Shown here in pieces: positions 7,046 to 15,346 of a stretch of 64,000 nucleotides of DNA. Location: contig JBFJOO010000002.1 of the NCBI GenBank assembly GCA_041617635.1, positions 56,705 to 120,704 on the forward strand, given 5' to 3'. Origin of the DNA: JAABRB01 sp041617635. GTDB taxonomy: Bacteria > Pseudomonadota > Gammaproteobacteria > Burkholderiales > SG8-39. Numbering within the stretch: the stretch's first letter is position 1; every line of letters starts with the position of its first letter. The notes beneath the pieces were generated by a model. The model searched no databases, had not been told where the DNA came from, and saw only the letters and a program-made list of their open reading frames with translations. A program made the position numbers and the translations under genes.

Positions 7046-10000
7046 ATGAGCACACGCCAGGTTGTTCTCGAGGGTAACGAGGCCGCCGCACGCATCGCCC
7101 ACCTCACCAACGAGGTGATCGCGATCTACCCGATCACCCCGTCGTCGGGCATGGGCGAGCTCGCCGATGCGTGGTCGGCCGCCGGCCGGAAGAACATCTG
7201 GGGCGCGGTGCCGCAGGTGATCGAGATGCAGAGTGAAGGCGGCGCCGCAGGCGCGGTGCACGGCGCGCTGCAGTCGGGTGCGCTGACCACCACCTTCACC
7301 GCGTCGCAGGGCCTGCTGTTGATGATCCCCAACATGTTCAAGATCGCGGGTGAGCTCACGCCCGCGGTGTTCCACATCGCGGCGCGTACCGTGGCCACGC
7401 ACGCGCTGTCGATATTCGGTGACCACAGCGACGTGATGGCGGCACGCACGACCGGCTGGGCCATGCTCGCCTCCGCCAGCGTGCAGGAAGCGCAGGACAT
7501 GGCGATGATCGCCCAGATGGCGACGCTGCGCGCACGCGTGCCGTTCATGCATTTCTTCGACGGGTTCCGCATCAGCCACGAGGTCAACAAGCTCGAGCTG
7601 CTGTTCGAGGAAGAGGTGCGCGCGCTGATCGACGAAGCGCTGGTTGCCGCGCATCGCGCGCGGGCCCTCAATCCGGAGAAGCCCGTCCTGCGCGGGTCGG
7701 CGCAGAACCCGGATGTATTCTTCCAGGCGCGCGAGGCCTGCAACACCTTCTACGCGGCGGTGCCCGGCATCGTCCAGGAAAGCATGGACCGGTTTGCCAA
7801 GCTGGCCGGCCGTCAGTACCGGCTGTTCGATTACCGGGGAGCCCCCGACGCCGAGCGGGTGCTGGTGCAGATGGGCTCGGGCGTCGGCGCCTCCGGGGAG
7901 GCGGTTCGCGCCCTGGTTGCGCGCGGGGAGAAGGTCGGTCTGTTGACCGTGCGGCTTTTCCGCCCGTTCGATCCGCAAGCCCTCGTGAGCGCGCTCCCGC
8001 GCAGTGTGCGCGCGATGGCGGTGCTCGACCGCACCAAGGAGCCGGGCGCGGTGGGCGAGCCCTTGTATCAGGACATCAACAGCGCCTTGGCCGAGGCGTG
8101 GCCGCAGGAGCTCGCGACGCCCAGGGTCATCGGCGGTCGCTACGGCCTGTCGTCCAAGGAGTACACACCGGCAATGGCCAAGGCCGCCCTGGACGAACTG
8201 AAGAAAGCGCAACCCAAGCGCCATTTCACGGTCGGGATTGTCGATGACGTCACCCGCTTGTCGCTGGCGGTGGACGACAGTTTCCAGACCGAATCCGAAG
8301 AGGTCACCTGCGCGGTGTTCTACGGACTGGGCGCAGACGGCACCGTCGGCGCGACGAAGAACTCCGTGAAGATTATCGGCGAGAACACGCCGCTCCACGC
8401 ACAGGGCTATTTCGTCTACGACAGCAAGAAATCGGGTGCGATCACCATCTCCCACCTGCGCTTCGGGCCCAAACCGATCGAATCCACGTACCTGATCAGC
8501 GAGGCGGACTTCGTCGCCTGCCATCAGTTCGAGTTCATGGGGAAACTCGATGTCCTGGCGCTGGCGCGTCCGGGCGCCACCTTACTGCTGAACAGCCCCT
8601 ATGGACCCGACGAAGTCTGGGACAAGCTTCCGCGCGAAGCACAGGAGCAGATTCTCGACAAGAAGCTGAAGATGTATGTGGTCGATGCGCTCTCCGTGGC
8701 GAAAGAGGCGGGCCTGGCGGGCCGCATCAACACCGTCACCCAGGTCTGCTTCTTCGCGATCTCGGGCATCCTGCCGCGCGAGGAAGCGATCGAGAAGATC
8801 AAGGCGTCGATCCGCAAGACCTACGGCAGGCGCGGCGAGACGGTCCTCAACCGCAACTTCGCTGCGGTCGACGCCTCGCTTGCGGCGCTGCGGGAAGTGA
8901 GGATCCCCGGCCGGGCCGATTCGGCGCTGCGCCGCAGGCCGGCGGTACCCGCCGTGGCCCCCGATTTCGTGCAGCGGGTCACCGCGATGATGCTCGACGG
9001 CAAGGGCGACCTGCTGCCGGTTTCGGCCATGCCGGTGGATGGCACCTTCCCCACCGGGACCTCGCAGTGGGAGAAGCGCAGCATCGCGCACGAGATTCCG
9101 ATCTGGGATGCCGATCTTTGCACCCAGTGCGCGCTGTGTCCGCTGATGTGCCCGCACGCGGCGATTCGCATGAACGTCTATGCGCCCGAGCAGCTGAAGG
9201 GCGCGCCGGAGGGGTTCCAGAGCGTGCCTTGGCGGGGGAGGGAGGGTGACCCGTTCCAGGGCTGGGCCTACACGCTGCAAGTGGCGCCGGACGACTGCAC
9301 CGGCTGCGGAATCTGCGTGGATATCTGCCCGACCCGAAGCAAGGAGATGGTCAAGCACAAGGCCATCAACATGGAGCCCAAGCTCGACCATCTCGAGGTC
9401 GAGCGGCGGAATTACGAGTTCTACCTCGGTCTCCCCGAGGTGCGCCCGTCGTTCGAGGCGATCGATCTGGCGAAGGGCGCGCAGCTGCGCCAACCCCTGT
9501 TCGAGTATTCCGGGGCCTGTTCGGGCTGCGGCGAGACGCCGTATCTGAAGCTCCTCTCGCAGCTCTACGGCGATCACCTGATCATCGCGAATGCCACGGG
9601 CTGCTCGTCGATCTACGGCGGCAACCTCCCGACCACGCCCTATTCGCAAAACCGCGACGGCCAGGGGCCGGCGTGGTCGAACAGCCTGTTCGAGGACAAC
9701 GCCGAGTTCGGCCTGGGCATGCGGCTCGCCATCGATGGACAGCGCGACCTCGCGCGGATGCTGGTGCTAGATCTGCGGGCGCAGATCGGGGAAGCACTTG
9801 CTACCGCCCTTCTCGAAGCACCGCAAGACAACGACGAGGAGATCCGACAGCAGCGCGAACGTGTCAATCAGCTCAAGGCGATCCTGCCTGAACTGCGCAC
9901 CCCGGGGGCGACGCAGCTGCTGGCCGTTGCCGACAGCCTCGTTGTGCGCAGCGTGTGGATCGTCGGCGGCGATGGCTGGGCCTACGATATCGGATACGGC

Positions 10001-10684
10001 GGCCTCGACCACGTGCTCGCCTCCGGGCGGAACGTCAACATTCTGGTACTGGACACCGAGGTATACAGCAACACCGGCGGACAGGCGTCCAAATCCACCC
10101 AACGCGGCGCGGTCGCGAAGTTCGCCGCGGCAGGCAAGCCCATTGGCAAGAAGGACCTGGGCATGATCGCCATGGCTTACGGCAACGTATATGTCGCCCA
10201 GGTGGCGATGGGCGCGAATCCGGTCCACACGGTACGCACCTTCCGGGAAGCGGCGTCGTGGCCTGGACCTTCGCTCATCATCGCCTACAGCCATTGCATC
10301 GCGCACGGCATCGACATGGCGACCGGCATGAGCCGCCAACGCGACGCGGTGAAGAGCGGCTATCTGACCCTGTACCACTTCGATCCGCGGCACGGCATGC
10401 ACGGCGAGGACCAGCCGCTCAAGCTCGACTCGCGCAAGCCGACCGTCCCTCTCGAGCAGTTCACGATGAAGGAAGGCCGCTTCGCCATGCTCGCGCAGGC
10501 CGATCCCGCGCGGGCGAAGATGCTTTCGAAATTGGCGCAGACCGCGGCCGACGCGCGTTGGCAACTCTATGAGCAGGTGGCCGGAGTGCACCGCAATGTG
10601 CCCGATGATTACGAACACGACGACAGCAGCGGCGCCGCAACTGCCACGGTCCCCGGGCCCAGCCCCAAGGAGGTAGAACAATGA
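7046..10684 (+). CDS. nifJ: Pyruvate:ferredoxin (flavodoxin) oxidoreductase
   Basis: A 1212-residue single-chain PFOR, normal for the homodimeric type. It converts pyruvate and CoA to acetyl-CoA, CO2 and two reduced ferredoxins. Visible parts: YPITPSS near residue 30 (pyruvate/TPP domain), two ferredoxin motifs CTQCALCPLMCP (from about 692) and CTGCGICVDICP (from about 751), the proximal-cluster motif CSGCGETPY (about 825), and the TPP/Mg motif GDGWAYDIGYGG (about 974) with SNTGGQ. The start at 7046 follows AAGGGAAAG; a GTG at 7022 is less likely. It shares an operon with NfnAB and overlaps the next gene by four bases. Confidence 0.95.
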   Translation: MSTRQVVLEGNEAAARIAHLTNEVIAIYPITPSSGMGELADAWSAAGRKNIWGAVPQVIEMQSEGGAAGAVHGALQSGALTTTFTASQGLLLMIPNMFKIAGELTPAVFHIAARTVATHALSIFGDHSDVMAARTTGWAMLASASVQEAQDMAMIAQMATLRARVPFMHFFDGFRISHEVNKLELLFEEEVRALIDEALVAAHRARALNPEKPVLRGSAQNPDVFFQAREACNTFYAAVPGIVQESMDRFAKLAGRQYRLFDYRGAPDAERVLVQMGSGVGASGEAVRALVARGEKVGLLTVRLFRPFDPQALVSALPRSVRAMAVLDRTKEPGAVGEPLYQDINSALAEAWPQELATPRVIGGRYGLSSKEYTPAMAKAALDELKKAQPKRHFTVGIVDDVTRLSLAVDDSFQTESEEVTCAVFYGLGADGTVGATKNSVKIIGENTPLHAQGYFVYDSKKSGAITISHLRFGPKPIESTYLISEADFVACHQFEFMGKLDVLALARPGATLLLNSPYGPDEVWDKLPREAQEQILDKKLKMYVVDALSVAKEAGLAGRINTVTQVCFFAISGILPREEAIEKIKASIRKTYGRRGETVLNRNFAAVDASLAALREVRIPGRADSALRRRPAVPAVAPDFVQRVTAMMLDGKGDLLPVSAMPVDGTFPTGTSQWEKRSIAHEIPIWDADLCTQCALCPLMCPHAAIRMNVYAPEQLKGAPEGFQSVPWRGREGDPFQGWAYTLQVAPDDCTGCGICVDICPTRSKEMVKHKAINMEPKLDHLEVERRNYEFYLGLPEVRPSFEAIDLAKGAQLRQPLFEYSGACSGCGETPYLKLLSQLYGDHLIIANATGCSSIYGGNLPTTPYSQNRDGQGPAWSNSLFEDNAEFGLGMRLAIDGQRDLARMLVLDLRAQIGEALATALLEAPQDNDEEIRQQRERVNQLKAILPELRTPGATQLLAVADSLVVRSVWIVGGDGWAYDIGYGGLDHVLASGRNVNILVLDTEVYSNTGGQASKSTQRGAVAKFAAAGKPIGKKDLGMIAMAYGNVYVAQVAMGANPVHTVRTFREAASWPGPSLIIAYSHCIAHGIDMATGMSRQRDAVKSGYLTLYHFDPRHGMHGEDQPLKLDSRKPTVPLEQFTMKEGRFAMLAQADPARAKMLSKLAQTAADARWQLYEQVAGVHRNVPDDYEHDDSSGAATATVPGPSPKEVEQ

Positions 10685-11688
10685 GCGTCGATCTACGCAG
10701 CCGGTATCTGGGCCTGGATCTCAAGAATCCGATCGTGGCCGCGGCCTCGCCGATGACCAACTCGCTCGACCGTCTGAAGCGGCTGGAGGACGCAGGTGTG
10801 GCGGCTGTGGTGCTGCCATCGCTGTTCGAGGAGGAGATCGAACACGAGGAAATGGCCACTCACCATCTCATGCTGTCTGGAACCGAGCTATCGCCCGAGG
10901 CGCACGGATTCTTTCCGGAAATGCAAAGCTACAAGACTGGCCCCGATCATTACCTGAAGTTGATCGGCGAGGCGAAGCAGGCGCTCTCGGTGCCGGTGAT
11001 ACCGAGCCTGAACGGCTACACGCCGGGCGGCTGGACGCAAATCGCCCGGCAGCTGGAGCAAGCCGGCGCCGACGCGATCGAACTCAACATCTACTTTCTC
11101 GCGACCGACCTCGACGATACCAGCACTGAGGTCGAAAAGCGGTATACCGATCTGGTGGGATCGGTCAGAAGCATCATATCCATACCGGTCGCTGTGAAAG
11201 TCTCGCCGTATTTCAGTGCCATGGCCAATATGGCGGCGCGGCTCGCGGGAGCCGGCGCGTCCGGGCTTGTGCTGTTCAATCGCTTCGTACAGCCTGACAT
11301 TCTCCTCGACGAACTCGAGGTCGCGCCGCATCTTGTGCTGTCCACCTCCGACGAGCTGCGTCTCGCGCTGCGCTGGATCGCCATCCTGCGCGGTCGTGTC
11401 CGCGCGAGCCTCGCGGCGACTGGTGGAGCGCATACTCCGGAGGACGTTCTGAAGCTGCTGCTGGCAGGCGCCGATTGCGTAATGGTCGCGAGCAGCCTGC
11501 TGCGCCAGGGCCCGAATCATGTCGCGGCTCTGGTGAGCAGCGTGGAAAAATGGATGACCGAGCGCGAATACGTATCGGTAGAGCAAATGAAAGGCTCGCT
11601 CAGCCAGCAGGCGTGCCCGGATCCCGCAGCCTTCGAGCGCACAAACTACATGAAGGCGCTGACTTCGTACACTGGCGAGTACGCGTAG
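10681..11688 (+). CDS. Dihydroorotate dehydrogenase-like flavoprotein linked to PFOR
   Basis: A 335-residue TIM-barrel protein of the DHODH/PreA superfamily, overlapping the PFOR stop (ATGA). The FMN-binding features are recognisable (NPIVAAASPMTNS at the N-terminus, PVAVKVSP, then ATGGAHTPEDVLKLLLAGAD for phosphate binding). The pyrimidine-binding NxSCPN motif is replaced by ELNIYF, so the usual catalytic Cys/Ser is absent and orotate chemistry is unlikely. Such proteins are known next to PFOR genes in several betaproteobacteria, but I know of no assigned reaction. Its job may be redox coupling to pyruvate or ferredoxin metabolism; this is inference. Confidence 0.75.
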   Translation: MSVDLRSRYLGLDLKNPIVAAASPMTNSLDRLKRLEDAGVAAVVLPSLFEEEIEHEEMATHHLMLSGTELSPEAHGFFPEMQSYKTGPDHYLKLIGEAKQALSVPVIPSLNGYTPGGWTQIARQLEQAGADAIELNIYFLATDLDDTSTEVEKRYTDLVGSVRSIISIPVAVKVSPYFSAMANMAARLAGAGASGLVLFNRFVQPDILLDELEVAPHLVLSTSDELRLALRWIAILRGRVRASLAATGGAHTPEDVLKLLLAGADCVMVASSLLRQGPNHVAALVSSVEKWMTEREYVSVEQMKGSLSQQACPDPAAFERTNYMKALTSYTGEYA

Positions 11689-11711
11689 GCAAGGCCGCAA
11701 GGGGCCGCGTA

Positions 11712-11741
11712 GACGCCGTCCGGTTCACGGTCGGACGCGTC
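11712..11741 (+). terminator. Hairpin after the PFOR operon
   Basis: GACGCCGTCCG (11712-11722) pairs with CGGACGCGTC (11732-11741) with one bulge, 24 bases after the DHODH-like stop codon. There is no T tract, so termination strength is uncertain. Confidence 0.5.
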
Positions 11742-11810
11742 CGCCAGGGGCCGTAGCCGACTCAACCCCGTGCCCGGTTCATCCTTCCGGGCGCCCCGCG
11801 GAGTTTGGGG

Positions 11811-11829
11811 GCACAATTCAGAATTGTGC
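11811..11829. promoter_or_regulatory. Perfect 19-bp palindrome upstream of fumarase, probable operator
   Basis: GCACAATTC-A-GAATTGTGC is a perfect inverted repeat with 9-base arms and a single central base, ending 52 bases before the fumarase start. It is A+T-rich inside otherwise G+C-rich intergenic sequence and has no T tract, so an operator for a dimeric regulator is more likely than a terminator. I do not recognise the cognate regulator. Confidence 0.55.
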
Positions 11830-11881
11830 GTGGCCAGAGCGCAGCGCGCCGGGCCGGGACATTCAATCCGAGGAAGATTCG

Positions 11882-13393
11882 ATGGCTGCGATCAAGCAGG
11901 AAGACTTCATCCAGAGCGTCGCCGACGCGTTCCAGTTCATTTCCTACTACCACCCGGTCGATTTCATCCGAGGCGTCCGCGAGGCCTACGAGAAGGAGGA
12001 ATCGCCCGCCGCAAAGGATGCGCTGGCGCAGATCCTGATCAACTCGCGGATGGCGGCCGAGGGACATCGGCCGATCTGCCAGGACACCGGCACCGCGATC
12101 GCCTTCCTGCGTGTGGGAATGAACGCGCGCTGGGACGCGACGCTGACGATCGAGGAGATGGTGAATGAAGGTGTGCGGCGCGCCTACACGAATCCGGACA
12201 ACGTGCTGCGCAACTCGATGTTGAGCGATCCGGACGGCAAGCGCATCAATACCGGCGACAACACCCCGGCGGTGACGCACGTGGAGCTCGTTCCGGGAGA
12301 CGAGGTCGAGGTCATCGTGGCGGCGAAGGGCGGCGGCTCCGAGAACAAGTCGAAGTTCGCGATGCTGCTGCCCAACGACAGCGTGGTGGACTGGGTGCTC
12401 GCACAGGTTCCGACCATGGGCGCCGACTGGTGCCCCCCGGGAATGCTCTCGATCGGAATCGGCGGCACGCCCGAGAAGGCGATGCTCATGGCGAAGTGGG
12501 CCATGATGGAGCCGTTCGACATCCACGAGCTCAAGGCGCGCGGGCCGGCGAACCGCGCCGAGGAGCTGCGTCTCGAGCTCTACGAGAAGGTGAACGCGCT
12601 GGGCATCGGCGCGGCCGGGCTGGGCGGGCTCACCACGGTGCTCGACGTCAAGGTCACCGATTATCCGGTCCACGCGACATCGAAGCCGGTTGCACTGTTG
12701 CCGAACTGCGCGGCCACCCGCCATATCCATTTCGTGCTCGACGGCAGCGGTCCGGCAGAGTTCGATCCGCCGAACCTCGAAGAGTGGCCGCGGCTCAAGC
12801 TCGATTTCTCGTCGAGCCGTCGGGTCAACCTGGACAACCTCACTCGCGAAGACGTTGCGAATTGGAAAGCGGGCGAGCGCCTCCTGCTCTCCGGAAAGCT
12901 GTTGACCGGTCGCGACGCCGCGCACAAGCGCATCGCGGAGATGATGGCGAAGGGCGAGAAGCTGCCGGTCGATTTCCGCAATCGGTTCATCTACTACGTC
13001 GGTCCCGTCAATCCTGTTCGGGACGAGGCGGTCGGCCCCGCGGGGCCCACGACGTCGTCACGCATGGACAAGTATGTAGACGCGATGCTGTCGCAGCTCG
13101 GCCTGATCGGCATGGTCGGAAAGTCGGAGCGCGGCGCCACCGCGATCGATGCGATCAAGAAGCATCGCGGAGTCTACTGCATCGCCATTGGCGGCGCGGC
13201 GTATCTCGTTTCCAAGGCGATTCGCGGCTCGAAGGTGCTCGCGTTCCCCGATCTCGGGATGGAAGCGATCTACGAGTTCGAGGTGCGCGACATGCCGGTC
13301 ACTGTCGCGGTCGATTCGACCGGCGACGCGGTCCACAAGTCTGGCCCGCGGGAATGGCGAATCAAGATCGGCAAGATCCCCGTCGCGGCGTAG
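11882..13393 (+). CDS. fumA: Fumarate hydratase, class I ([4Fe-4S])
   Basis: A 503-residue class I fumarase, with the N-terminal cluster-binding domain and C-terminal beta domain in one chain as in FumA/FumB. Visible features: CQDTGTA (cluster cysteine), GSENKSKFAML, GIGGTPEKAMLMAKWAM, LPNCAATRHIHFVLDG, and in the C-terminal domain GPTTSSRMD and KHRGVYCIAIGGAAYL. It interconverts malate and fumarate; the oxygen-labile cluster suits low-oxygen growth. It has its own 193-base upstream region with a perfect palindrome, and its stop is 268 bases before the malic enzyme start, so it may be a separate transcription unit. In this context it probably feeds fumarate to fumarate reductase. Confidence 0.95.
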   Translation: MAAIKQEDFIQSVADAFQFISYYHPVDFIRGVREAYEKEESPAAKDALAQILINSRMAAEGHRPICQDTGTAIAFLRVGMNARWDATLTIEEMVNEGVRRAYTNPDNVLRNSMLSDPDGKRINTGDNTPAVTHVELVPGDEVEVIVAAKGGGSENKSKFAMLLPNDSVVDWVLAQVPTMGADWCPPGMLSIGIGGTPEKAMLMAKWAMMEPFDIHELKARGPANRAEELRLELYEKVNALGIGAAGLGGLTTVLDVKVTDYPVHATSKPVALLPNCAATRHIHFVLDGSGPAEFDPPNLEEWPRLKLDFSSSRRVNLDNLTREDVANWKAGERLLLSGKLLTGRDAAHKRIAEMMAKGEKLPVDFRNRFIYYVGPVNPVRDEAVGPAGPTTSSRMDKYVDAMLSQLGLIGMVGKSERGATAIDAIKKHRGVYCIAIGGAAYLVSKAIRGSKVLAFPDLGMEAIYEFEVRDMPVTVAVDSTGDAVHKSGPREWRIKIGKIPVAA

Positions 13394-13493
13394 GTCGACG
13401 ATGCGAGAGGGGACGCTTCTTCGGTTGCGAATCCCCTGAATCGACGGAGGAGGCTGACGGAATCCTCCGGAGATTGCGGCACGCCGTGCCCGT

Positions 13494-13507
13494 TTGATCT
13501 GAATCAA
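13494..13507 (+). promoter_or_regulatory. Perfect FNR/ANR box upstream of the maeA-nqr-frd operon
   Basis: TTGAT-CTGA-ATCAA matches the FNR/ANR consensus at all ten positions. Placed at -41.5 it would set a start near 13542, giving a leader of about 120 bases to the malic enzyme ATG at 13662. This is the arrangement of class II FNR-activated promoters and predicts anaerobic induction of the whole downstream run. Confidence 0.8.
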
Positions 13508-13661
13508 GGGAGCAGACTCGCACCCGACGGAGCATCGAGCTAGGGAGCGCGCCGGCTGGCGCGGGCAATTGGGGGAGAGGTGATGTTGCAGATTCGCTTA
13601 CATGGTCGCGGCGGCCAGGCCGATTGCGCGCGCGGGTTCCCCGAAGAATAAGGAGAAGATC

Positions 13662-15323
13662 ATGGCATCAGGAGCAAGAACACGCGCCAGGCGCGCTGCG
13701 GGAGGCAAGCGGGGGGCGGCATTGCTGCACGACCCGTTGTACAACAAGGGCACCGCGTTCACCGAAGCCGAGCGCGAGGCGCTTGGATTGCGTGGACTGC
13801 TGCCGCCGCGGCCGCTGACCCAGGATCAGCAGGTCGGGCGCGTCCTGGAGAACCTGCGTCGGCAGGCGGATCCTCTCGACAAGTTCATCAGCCTCAACGG
13901 ACTGCACGACCGAAACGAATCGCTGTTCTTCCGGGTCGTGCTCGATCATCCCGACGAGATGATGCCAATCATCTACACGCCGACCGTCGGCCTGGCGTGC
14001 CAGCAGTACGCGCACATCTTCCAGCGAACGCGGGGGATATTCGTCTCCGCGGAAGACCGCGGCCGGATTGCGGACGTGCTGCGCAACTGGCCGCAGAAGA
14101 AGGTGGGGATCATCGTAGTAACGGACGGCGAGCGAATTCTCGGCCTCGGCGATCTCGGGGCGAACGGAATGGGAATTCCGATCGGCAAGCTCTCGATCTA
14201 TACCGCGTGCGCCGGTATCCGGCCGGAGCTCTGCCTGCCTGTGGTGCTCGACGTGGGCACCAACAACCAGTCGCTTCTGGACGATCCACTCTATCCCGGT
14301 CTGAAGCGGGCCCGCTTGCGCGGCGTGGAGTACGACGCCTTCGTCGAGGAGTTCATGACTGCCGCGGCGACCGTGTTTCCGGGCGTGGTGATCCAATTCG
14401 AGGATTTCGCGAACCAGAACGCGTTTCGGATCCTGGCGAATTACCGCGAGCGGTACTGCTGCTTCAACGACGATATCCAGGGCACCGCCGCAGTCGCGCT
14501 CGCCGGACTCCTCTCGGCGCTGCGCATCACGCGCGGAAAGCTTGCGGATCAGCGGATCCTCTTTCTGGGCGCGGGCGAGGCGGCGACTGGGATCTGCGAA
14601 CTCATCGTCGCAGCACTCGTGAACGGCGGAATGCCGGAGAGCGAAGCGCGGAAGCATTGCTGGTTCGTCGACTCGAAAGGCCTCGTGGTGGCGAGCCGCA
14701 CCGACCTTACCGACCACAAACGCCACTATGCGCAGGAGCATGCACCGGTGGCGAGCTTTCCGGCCGCGGTAGAGGCGTTGAAGCCGACCGCGATCATCGG
14801 GGTGGCGGCCGTGGGGCAGACGTTCACCCGCGAGGTGCTGGAGACGATGGCGCGCGTGAACGAGCGGCCGATCGTCTTTGCACTTTCCAATCCGACCTCG
14901 AAGTCGGAATGCACGGCGGAGGAGGCCTACCGATGGACTGCCGGGCGCGGGATCTTCGCGTGCGGCAGCCCGTTCGATCCGGTCACGTTCGACGGCAAGA
15001 CACTCGTCCCGCGCCAGGGCAACAACTCGTACATTTTCCCCGGGGTGGGCCTTGGCCTCATTGCAGCGCGTGCGAGCCGCGCGACCGACACGATGTTCAT
15101 GGCCGCCGCGCAGGCACTCACCGAGCAGGTCACCGCGGAGGATCTCGCCCAGGGAAGCCTCTACCCGGCGCTTGCACGGATCCGGGAGGTGTCCGCGCAG
15201 ATCGCCGCGGCGGTGGTCAAGGTGGCAGTCGCCGAGGGGGTTGCCGGAGTCAAGCGGCGCGCCAAGCTGATTCCGTTCGTGAAGGCCCAGATGTACGACC
15301 CGCACTACCAGAGCTACGTCTGA
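13662..15323 (+). CDS. maeA: NAD-dependent malic enzyme (oxaloacetate-decarboxylating)
   Basis: A 553-residue malic enzyme of the large, eukaryote-like/SfcA type (usual length about 560). Motifs: MPIIYTPTVG, VVTDGERILGLGDLGANGMGIPIGKL, IQFEDFANQNAF, CFNDDIQGTAAVALAG, the NAD-binding GAGEAATGIC and ALSNPTSKSEC. It oxidises malate to pyruvate and CO2, producing NADH. The ATG at 13662 follows AAGGAGAAG. It is the first gene of a tightly spaced run (nqrA starts 23 bases downstream), which places NADH production next to the NADH-consuming sodium pump. NAD rather than NADP preference is inferred from family resemblance. Confidence 0.92.
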   Translation: MASGARTRARRAAGGKRGAALLHDPLYNKGTAFTEAEREALGLRGLLPPRPLTQDQQVGRVLENLRRQADPLDKFISLNGLHDRNESLFFRVVLDHPDEMMPIIYTPTVGLACQQYAHIFQRTRGIFVSAEDRGRIADVLRNWPQKKVGIIVVTDGERILGLGDLGANGMGIPIGKLSIYTACAGIRPELCLPVVLDVGTNNQSLLDDPLYPGLKRARLRGVEYDAFVEEFMTAAATVFPGVVIQFEDFANQNAFRILANYRERYCCFNDDIQGTAAVALAGLLSALRITRGKLADQRILFLGAGEAATGICELIVAALVNGGMPESEARKHCWFVDSKGLVVASRTDLTDHKRHYAQEHAPVASFPAAVEALKPTAIIGVAAVGQTFTREVLETMARVNERPIVFALSNPTSKSECTAEEAYRWTAGRGIFACGSPFDPVTFDGKTLVPRQGNNSYIFPGVGLGLIAARASRATDTMFMAAAQALTEQVTAEDLAQGSLYPALARIREVSAQIAAAVVKVAVAEGVAGVKRRAKLIPFVKAQMYDPHYQSYV

Positions 15324-15346
15324 ACTCGCATTGGGCCACTGGAGAA

